From: Tenrec ecaudatus | Lineage: Eukaryota > Chordata > Mammalia > Afrosoricida > Tenrecidae | Reading direction: 5' to 3' | Length of the DNA: 64,000 nucleotides | Assembly (NCBI RefSeq): GCF_050624435.1 | Contig: NC_134545.1 | Span: 88,626,063 to 88,690,062, forward strand | Shown here: positions 57,406-64,000 of the stretch, piece after piece | How positions within the stretch are numbered: the stretch's first letter is position 1 | Layout: every line of letters begins with the position of its first letter | Translations under genes and position numbers: made by a program | The notes under the pieces: model-generated | What the model saw: the letters and a program-made list of their open reading frames with translations, nothing else | What the model was told of the DNA's origin: nothing | Databases searched by the model: none

Positions 57406-57811
57406 GGCAACGGATAAGAAGCACAGAAGAACTGATGCACTTGAGTGACACTGTTGGCCACGAATCCCAAACGTCCCGTGGACTGACAGAACAACAAACA
57501 AATCTATCTTGGAGGAAGGTTGGCCAGAATGCCTTTTAGAATCCAGGCTGGTGAGACTTTCTCTTCCATACGTTGGACCAGCCTCGGGAGATAGACTTCA
57601 TGGGTGGTAACATGGAGGGCCCCTGCCGTACAGGAAGACCCCCAAGGAGATGAGAGCCCAGAGGCTACAACAATAGGCTCAAACACTGTAACTGTGAAGG
57701 AGCAGGACCGGCAGTGTTTTGCTCTGTTGTACAGGGGTCACTATGAGTAAAAGCTGACTCGATGGAACCTACGGGAGCAACGGTCAACTTAAAAGGACAA
57801 CAAGAGCTTAC

Positions 57812-57965
57812 CAATTGCATTACAAATGTCTCTTCTCTCTGAGACAGCCACCAACTCTTCTCGTAAATTGCAACTTAGAACATAATTTGATAAATCCTTG
57901 TGACCGCTGTACTTTCCCAGCTTTTTAATGAGTTTTTTGCAATTTTCCACATTCTTCTTATGGGT
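57812..57965 (-). CDS. CFAP43: CFAP43 penultimate coding exon
   Basis: 154 bp = 51 codons plus one base. Residues [20 protein letters not shown] then [20 protein letters not shown] and ICNAI, a Lys-rich helical segment typical of the CFAP43 C-terminus. The acceptor on - is aaacgccag; the donor is attg|gtaagc. The trailing G joins GA of the next exon to make Gly, giving an intact frame across a 4.1-kb intron. Confidence 0.93.
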
Positions 57966-58593
57966 CTGGCGTTTGGGTCCCAGGACACCACACAAATTTG
58001 AAAAAATGATGTATTAGATTTCATACAGACATTTTAAACATTAAGTGATTCATCATTAAAATATCATCTTACTACCATATCCTTAGGACTTGGTTCAAGT
58101 TTTATACCTATTAGGCACTCAGATTATTTGTCGAGAGGCAGAATTTTATGTTCATACCTCATTTAAAAAAATTCCATATACCCTTAAAATGACAAATGAT
58201 TAAAAATAAAAAGAAGATTTCCTTGGCATTACTTTGTTTTCACCTTGCATTTGCTATACACAGAACACCCTGAGTATTAAGCAAAGTGGACAAAGCCAAG
58301 GAAATACTATTAGAACCTCTATTACATGAATCACAGTGTGACAATCGGAAAGCCCTTACACTGGAATCTCTCCCAGAGTTAATTCTAGAAGGAAAAGAAG
58401 TGCTTCAGTCTAGATGCCCCTTGCGGTGGTTGTCGACAGATACTCGGGACCCTCTAAGTGTATCTCGAATGTTAGCAAAGTACCAAGCCCTTGGCAAGTT
58501 CTGCTCGCGTCGTCCGTCATGTGAACCACGGTTTCTTTACTCACATGGCTCCTACGTGCTGGGCTCGGCGCGGCCCGTGTCTTGGAGACCTAC

Positions 58594-58674
58594 CTTCTCG
58601 ATCACAGCGACAGTTTGCTCCATTATCCCAATCTGAAGAGCTATCAGTGTCTCGTAGTGCGGTTCATTTAGGAA
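58594..58674 (-). CDS. CFAP43: CFAP43 81-bp coding exon
   Basis: 27 codons, phase 0 at both ends. - strand residues [18 protein letters not shown] followed by EQTVAVIEK. Acceptor tcgttgtcttccgaag, donor aag|gtaggt. It fills the gap expected between RDRQK and THKKN in the orthologous protein. It lies antisense within an unrelated open frame, so length-based scans would miss it. Confidence 0.93.
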
Positions 58675-59134
58675 CTTCGGAAGACAACGATAATACACGT
58701 TAGATGGTCTCCTCTCTCTTTACAGGCAACTTTATCTGCAGCATCATAGTTTTCCAAGAGGATTATTTTGGTAATAAACATTGGTGTGTATAGAATTAAG
58801 ATTTATTTGACTTTTTGTCATAATTTTTCGTTGCCTTTAACCATCATTAAGCTCACTTATCTATTACTGATGCATGACGTTTATTTTCTCACTCGTTGGT
58901 CCATTCCTTTATTTGTTCAGCTCACAAAACATACGTTAAGTGTCTCTCTTGAATGCAAATACACCAGTGATATAAAGAGAAATAACATGACAAAGAGAAA
59001 GCGCACATTTAGAGCTGAGGAGTTGCTTGAAGATATTAAAGTGCCATGCACATTCAAAAGGGATTTGGGATGGGATGCGCATTCTCCAGGGTGGGAAACC
59101 AGGAAAGTCTGTGCGGAAGAGGTGGCACTTCACT

Positions 59135-59530
59135 CTTCTCACTCACTGCCATAGGTAGAGTTGATGCCGATTCACGGTGACCCTATAGGACAGTGGGTCT
59201 CAACCTGTGGGTCGTGAACCCTTTGGGTTCACAGGGGTCGCCCAATTCATAACAGTAGCAAAATGGCAGTTCTGAAGTAGCAACAAAAATAATTTTATGG
59301 TTGGGGGGGGTCACCCCAACATGAGGAACTGTTTGAAAGGGCTACGGCATTAGAAAGGCTAAGAATCGCTGCTCTAGGACAAGGTAGATTTGTCCCTCTG
59401 AGTTTCCGAGACTGCTAACTCTCTACCAGAATAGAAAGCCCTGTCCTTCTCCTGAGTAGCGGCTGCTGGTTTTGAACTTCAAACTTTGCAGATTGTTATG
59501 CATAACCACTACATCACCACCCGGGCACTT
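59135..59530 (-). mobile_element. AfroSINE split by a SPIN
   Basis: Left part 59135-59190 (ctcactgccataggtagagt to ccctatagga) and right part 59372-59530 (aggtagatttgtccctctga to the head) form one antisense AfroSINE around the SPIN at 59191-59371. Confidence 0.92.
59191..59371 (+). mobile_element. SPIN-type hAT MITE inserted in AfroSINE
   Basis: 181 bp, from cagtgggtctcaacctgtgg to a right TIR reading cagcgattcttagcctttc in reverse. The 8-bp duplication is ctatagga / ctctagga (7 of 8), lying in the AfroSINE's own conserved ccctataggaca motif. Confidence 0.95.
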
Positions 59531-60395
59531 AAACTAGAGCTTGAAACACAGATAGGCTTATGATGGGGTTGAAAGGAAGGAAAGATATTCCGGGTAGAAG
59601 AAACAGTTTGGCCAAAGGCCTCAGGGTAGAATTTTAGAAAAGAGTCATCAATTTGGCTTGAGAAGTTTAGAAAGCAGTGTCACACAGTTACGGATGTGTG
59701 AGAGGAATAATGGGGAGAGAATTTGAAAAGGCAGCTTGAGTGTCTCCTAAGGATTTCCTAATTCGTATCTGTCTCCTGACATGCAGCAGGTGAAGCAATT
59801 TAACTGCAGTAGGAATGTAGTTAGAACTATGAAGTTTCATCTGTGAGCAATACAGATGTCTACAATAGCTCAGCTAAAAGAAAGACCCAGAGTTGAAAGA
59901 CCAGTTAGAATATCATTTTATGAAACAGTTTAAACCATTGAAAGTGGAAGCATGGGAAATGGCCATCGGGATTCAGAGTGAGAAAGGAACAGGCGAGGCG
60001 AGGCTTGGAAGGAAAAGGAAATGGGGGGTTAAGAAAAGACAGAAGTAGAGCGCATGGCTGTAAAGAACAGACACAAACAAACTGAGACAAAGGAGGGGGT
60101 GGGGGCAAGCTAGAAATGAAACACAAGAGAAGCGATGGTCGGAGAGCTTGAGTTGAGAAGTCATCTTTCAAAAGTGATCACTGATGTCAGAGAGACAGAA
60201 TGAAAAATCCAGATATCATGAGAACAAACAAACAAAACAAAAAACACATCCTTAAGGGTGAGAAGCAAAAGCAGAGCCAGTAAAATTAGCAGCGAGGGCT
60301 GGCATGGTGGAGGAAAGCGGGAGGAAGCAGAGTTGAGAAGAGCCAAGGCTACAGTCAAATTCTGTGGAGGGGGGAGTGGAGATGGTGGGACAGGG
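59531..60395. other. Unassigned CFAP43 intron sequence
   Basis: Purine-rich intron; no exon or repeat that I can name. Confidence 0.4.
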
Positions 60396-60399
60396 AGCA

Positions 60400-60472
60400 C
60401 CAACCAACCAACCAACCAACCAACCAAACAAACAAACAAACAAACAAACAAACAAACAAACAAACAAACAAA
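60400..60472. repeat. (CCAA)n(CAAA)n compound repeat
   Basis: About six CCAA units followed by about twelve CAAA units. It sits at the tail side of an adjoining antisense AfroSINE fragment (60474-60545), so it probably grew from that SINE's A-rich tail. Confidence 0.93.
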
Positions 60473-60567
60473 ACCACACTCACTGCCATCAAGGCAATTC
60501 TACAACTCAATAGGATGGGGCGGAACCGCTCAAGACCACAGGATTGGACTCAGGAAATCCTGGTCAA

Positions 60568-60768
60568 GCTGAGAGGCGGCCTGGTGGTCCAGTGGGGTTA
60601 GGCCTCAGGCTGCGGTCCCAATGGTCTGCAGTTGGAAACCCACACACAGCAGCTCTGCAGGATAAAGGCACCTGGAGTTTCTTCTCCAGTGAATGGTTCC
60701 AGTCCCAGAAGTCCACAGGGGATCACTAAGAGTCAGCAGTGACTCGATGGCAGTGAGTTTGGATCTTT
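60568..60768 (+). mobile_element. AfroSINE
   Basis: ggcggcctggtggtccagtg head to gtgactcgatggcagtgagt tail; near full length. Confidence 0.88.
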
Positions 60769-61014
60769 GGATTTGTTAAGCGGAAAAGTAGGGTCACCTT
60801 ACTGAACTGGTCAAGAAAAACTGAAGGCCACAGTGAAAGGCCTAGAAGAAAAAGAACCTGTCGGTCGGTCCATTACCGATTACTACTGACTTAGAATGCA
60901 TTTGCAATGACCAAAACAAAGCACAAAGACTACCTGCCATTAACTCAATTCTGAAGGATAGCGCTCACAGGATTCGTATTAAAGGCAGTTTAAATTAATC
61001 AGTTGAAAACTATC

Positions 61015-61455
61015 AGACATCCCAAGTGCCTGTCGGTGGCTGAATGAGTAAACAAGATGTGATATATTCCTCCAATGGGACTTTGCTTAGTCAGGAGAAA
61101 GTCATGTTGACACCACTGCATGCCTGAATCTTACAAACATTATTCTGAGCGCAGTCTGCGAGTCAGGCACAGAAGGACAAATGCTGCATGCGCCCACTTT
61201 GATGAAATAGCAGACCAGGAAAAGGGATAGGGATGAAAGCTTCCCAGGGGCCACTGGAAGGTCAGGGGAGGGTGGAATGAGCAATGGAGCTGAAGCGATA
61301 CTCCATTGCTACTTGAGCGTAGTGGGGTGTGCAGACGGTTGGAAAGCGCTGGGGGGTGATGGCAGCAAAGTACGGTGAACATAATGGTCATGGAATTGTA
61401 CAATGGGAACTCTTCATCACCCATAGAGTTTACTACAATTAAAACCAAAACAAAA
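61015..61455 (+). mobile_element. Old L1 3' end
   Basis: ggctgaatgagtaaacaaga, gatatattcctccaatggga and tcatggaattgtacaatggg follow the sense order of the L1 ORF2 end and 3'UTR, with an A-rich end 36 bp from the CFAP43 exon. Confidence 0.65.
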
Positions 61456-61483
61456 AACCACATGGTGGTCGGGGGAAGCTTAC

Positions 61484-61648
61484 CTTTTGGCGATCTCTTG
61501 AAAAAAACAGCATCTGAATATCCCAAGCCTTTTGGTTCAGATCTTCCATTTCCATCTCCATCTTCTTATGTTCCCATTCTATTTGAAATATTCCTTTGTG
61601 AACGTCTTTGCTTTCCACCATACTGGCAACTTTCTTTTGTCCTTGGGT
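61484..61648 (-). CDS. CFAP43: CFAP43 coding exon, fourth from the end
   Basis: 165 bp = 55 codons, phase 0 both ends. - strand residues [20 protein letters not shown], then [20 protein letters not shown] and [15 protein letters not shown], a strongly helical, heptad-rich segment diagnostic of CFAP43. Acceptor tgcccttttttaag, donor aag|gtaagc. Together the four exons give a continuous 188-residue C-terminus. More upstream exons should lie beyond about 62 kb; I could not identify any up to the window edge. Confidence 0.95.
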
Positions 61649-61699
61649 CTTAAAAAAAGGGCATCCCAATGTTCAGATAATGTGACTCCGCACACAGAA

Positions 61700-63719
61700 T
61701 GAAAGGCTATTTGAAGCCGCTGGACTGAGATTGTTCTATCTGCTTTCAAAAAATTCTATTTTCTTGAAAAAGTGCAGATATCTTTAAAAAATGCCTTGCG
61801 GCCAAATATAGTCACTATGACACAAATAAACAGTAGAGATTATAAGACACACTTAATAGCAGCTAGTCTTTGCTTTACTTGTCAGTAATTGGGCAGGACT
61901 CCTTTCACCATCTCCTTGTCTGCCCATTTGTATGCATGTGTACCTGCTTTTGGAGGCGCCTCCGGACACTGCGAATGGAGGCTTGTGGTCTTGAGGCGCT
62001 AGCTGAGCAAAGTGGGTTCTGGTCGACAGCTATGAACAGAGAAAGTAACGAAGTACAGGAGGCGGGAAGAAATGAAGAAGAAGGAAAGAGAAGACAGGAC
62101 CCTGACATACTTACATGTGTTGCACCTCCCCTGGAATTGCCTAGATGAATTCAAGAATATGTTCGTAGAAGTTGTTCTCCCAGATTGCTAGAAGAGAACT
62201 CACTACATCTCGCATAACTGCGTAGCATGGTAATGAAGAAACTGTTCTAAAAGTGATGGCTAAACTGTTGAATTGTATGACATGTGAATTAAATGCCCAA
62301 AACGAAAGAAAACAAAATGTTTTTCAAACTTGTAACATTTTAGAGTCTCCCTCTCTTCTTCAGAAATCTAACTTTGTGTAGCTCAAGCCATCGGACTACA
62401 CTACTTGATAGCTCATCCAAACAAACAAACAACAAACAAACAAATTCATATCCAGATCCCTGCTTGGCCTCTGCAGGCCTGGATTAATCATCTTTCCAAT
62501 GGTCTTTCCTTTATTTTCCTTGAGCCACACAACCCTCATGAACATGTCCATGTTCTTGGTGTCACCACGTCTAAGCTGTTAGGTTCCATCTAGAAACTGT
62601 GGTCTCCTCACCTGGGGAGAACCATCGCCCCCTAAGAGGACATTTGCTATACCTGGCAAGGGGGTTAGGGGTGGTTATAGGCAGTAGGTGGCTAGAGGCC
62701 AGGGATGCCAGTGAACTTCTGAGGACAGACAGGACAACCCTCCACAACAAAGGAGCATTTTGCCCAAAGGTCCAGAGTGCGGAGATTGAGAAACTCACCT
62801 CCAGGGCTAGCATCTCTTTTGGACTTTCCTTTATAGCTAGGTTTTATTTGTTTATTTATTTTTGGTAAGGGTTATTTATAGTCACTACTTCCTCACTTCA
62901 AATGATTTCATCACTAACCCCAGGTGAGCTCCTGCCCCCACAATCCTCCTGAGACTTCCCTGGACACTTAGTAATGGAAACAACGGACAGCTTACTCTAC
63001 CGTGGAGTTGTTCATCACTCTGGACTTCTGGGAGACCAGCAGTTCCTGATTCTCATCTCACCACATTGGGCAGTTCCTTCTTGGTTAGGCGGCTCCTTCT
63101 CTGCTCTGTCATTCAGTTAGACTTTGGCCACTGGTCCAGATTCTCTTGTCTGTCTACCTGCCACCTAAATAATCTCATGGTCTTAATTATCTACAACACA
63201 TGGCATGTAATTATCCATATGTGGTTCTCTATGTAGATGACTCCTAAATATTTATCTCCTGCCATTTAACGTTTCCACCGGGATGCTTTATAGGAAGTTG
63301 AAAGTTAAGAAGGGTCAAAATTTTTCATTCTATGCCACCAGCCAAAGCTGGGAATGTGTGTGCATTTAATTATGAGCTAAATTCTGAAAAAGTTACGATC
63401 TCTTTTTTTTAAATGAGAAACATACTCCATGTTTTTAAAATCTTTTGATAGAATTGAATTAAAAGAATAGAAAACATAAAGTATGATTGAAAGACCACAA
63501 AAGAATGAAACTAGAAATCAATAACAGAAGAAGGGTTGGAAAATCTTTCCAAATATTTGGAGTTCTCTGAGCTTCTCCAATCCACGATTTGGTGTTTTCG
63601 CTTATTTCAAAACAACATTGGTGATTCTATCTTTGAATAGGTCCTGTGCCCTGTTCTTCTCACTTTCCCCACCTTAGTGTGTAATTGTAGTCTCAGAAGG
63701 TGAGGAGATACTCAGAATG

Positions 63720-63720
<1 letters not shown>
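61700..63720. other. CFAP43 intron, unassigned
   Basis: Mostly unnamed sequence. It includes an L1-like 3' end phrase near 62265-62310 (actgttgaattgtatgacat) and an (AAAC)n run near 62420-62445. No further CFAP43 exon was recognised. Confidence 0.4.

Positions 63721-63722
<2 letters not shown>

Positions 63723-63769
<47 letters not shown>
63723..63769. repeat. (CA)n microsatellite
   Basis: About 23 uninterrupted CA units; likely polymorphic. Confidence 0.98.
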
Positions 63770-63867
63770 CTCATCGTGTCCAAACTGCTGAGAACCAAAG
63801 TTAAAGAGAAAACCTGGAAGGCAGACATGTTATATTTCAGAAGAACAAATATAAAAATAAAGCTGAT

Positions 63868-64000
63868 GACCGATGAAACACACAATCTTCCTCTGGTTCC
63901 TTGAGGCTTCTTCCTCACCCTGCTACTATCATGACCCTAGTCCTGCCTTCCACTTCGGGCTAGACTGAAGTATGCGCACAGGTACAGATAAGAGATAAGA
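63868..64000 (+). mobile_element. A-tailed retroposon, running off the window
   Basis: gatgaaacacacaatcttcc, tactatcatgaccctagtcc and gcacaggtacagataagaga match the sense strand of the family about 500 bp before its 3' end. The rest lies beyond the window. Confidence 0.75.

Larger units (their letters stand above)
55906..57785 (+). mobile_element. RTE (BovB-like) LINE, internally deleted
   Basis: Starts at atcctaggtattagcgagct (endonuclease), jumps at about 56050 to the RT start (gccagaaattcaagctggat), continues with the YTKAFDCVEHNKL-type motif at about 56600-56650 and the FxWLGSTIK-like region near 57010, and ends in the 3' domain shared with AfroSINEs (gagtaaaagctgactcgatg). Interrupted by an LTR and an AfroSINE. 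Inactive. Confidence 0.8.

Noticed and set aside
58286-58636. + strand 116-codon frame as a gene or retrocopy
   Set aside because: It looks protein-like but I recognise no family, and its right part is antisense to a well-supported CFAP43 exon. The left part remains unexplained.
61905-63000. Additional CFAP43 exons beyond 61.65 kb
   Set aside because: No - strand segment matched expected helical residues with both splice signals; nothing was supportable before the window edge.

Overview
The window is nuclear DNA of a placental mammal, almost certainly an afrotherian and most likely a tenrec (Echinops-like). Three things point there. First, about 25 full or partial AfroSINEs, the tRNA-derived SINE of Afrotheria. 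Second, several RTE (BovB-like) LINE copies whose 3' ends resemble the AfroSINE tail. Third, five SPIN-type hAT transposons, a family known for patchy, horizontally acquired distribution that includes tenrecs. There is no bacterial gene order, CRISPR array or operon. Most of the window is repeats, and coding sequence is confined to short exons.

Two host genes are recognised. SFR1 (partner of SWI5 in RAD51-dependent repair) lies on the + strand: a CpG-island promoter and first exon at about 35.96-36.46 kb, coding exons at 37.26, 38.12 and 39.99 kb, and a polyadenylation signal near 40.47 kb. The last four coding exons of CFAP43 (axonemal coiled-coil protein) lie on the - strand at 61.5, 58.6, 57.8 and 53.6 kb, with exactly compatible splice phases. 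The two genes are convergent, as in the human 10q25 neighbourhood.

Layout: 0-36 kb is upstream of SFR1 and contains L1, AfroSINE, SPIN, LTR, RTE and retroposon copies plus a 21 x 27-bp minisatellite at 12.66-13.23 kb. A long antisense L1 (5.9-11.75 kb) carries four later insertions. 36-40.5 kb is SFR1. 40.5-53.3 kb, between the gene ends, is filled by an ERVL-type LTR relic, a DNAJC21 processed pseudogene (43.8-45.3 kb), a broken ERVL provirus fossil (45.3-50.2 kb) and an antisense RTE copy (50.2-53.1 kb). 53.5-61.7 kb holds CFAP43 exons; the intron at 53.7-57.8 kb is packed with two head-to-head RTE copies. 61.7-64 kb is intronic or unassigned sequence, ending in another retroposon copy.

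The best candidate for something under-described is an A-tailed retroposon family whose 3' end contains ccccaataaaatg. It appears about nine times as variably 5'-truncated copies, several with clear target duplications, one with a twin-priming inversion and one that is only an inverted internal piece plus an A tail. Also notable are two independent RTE > MITE > retroposon nests, a possible loss of the usual SFR1 start codon with a CTG in its place, and a phased 27-bp minisatellite. Repeat boundaries without target duplications are approximate, because they were judged by eye.
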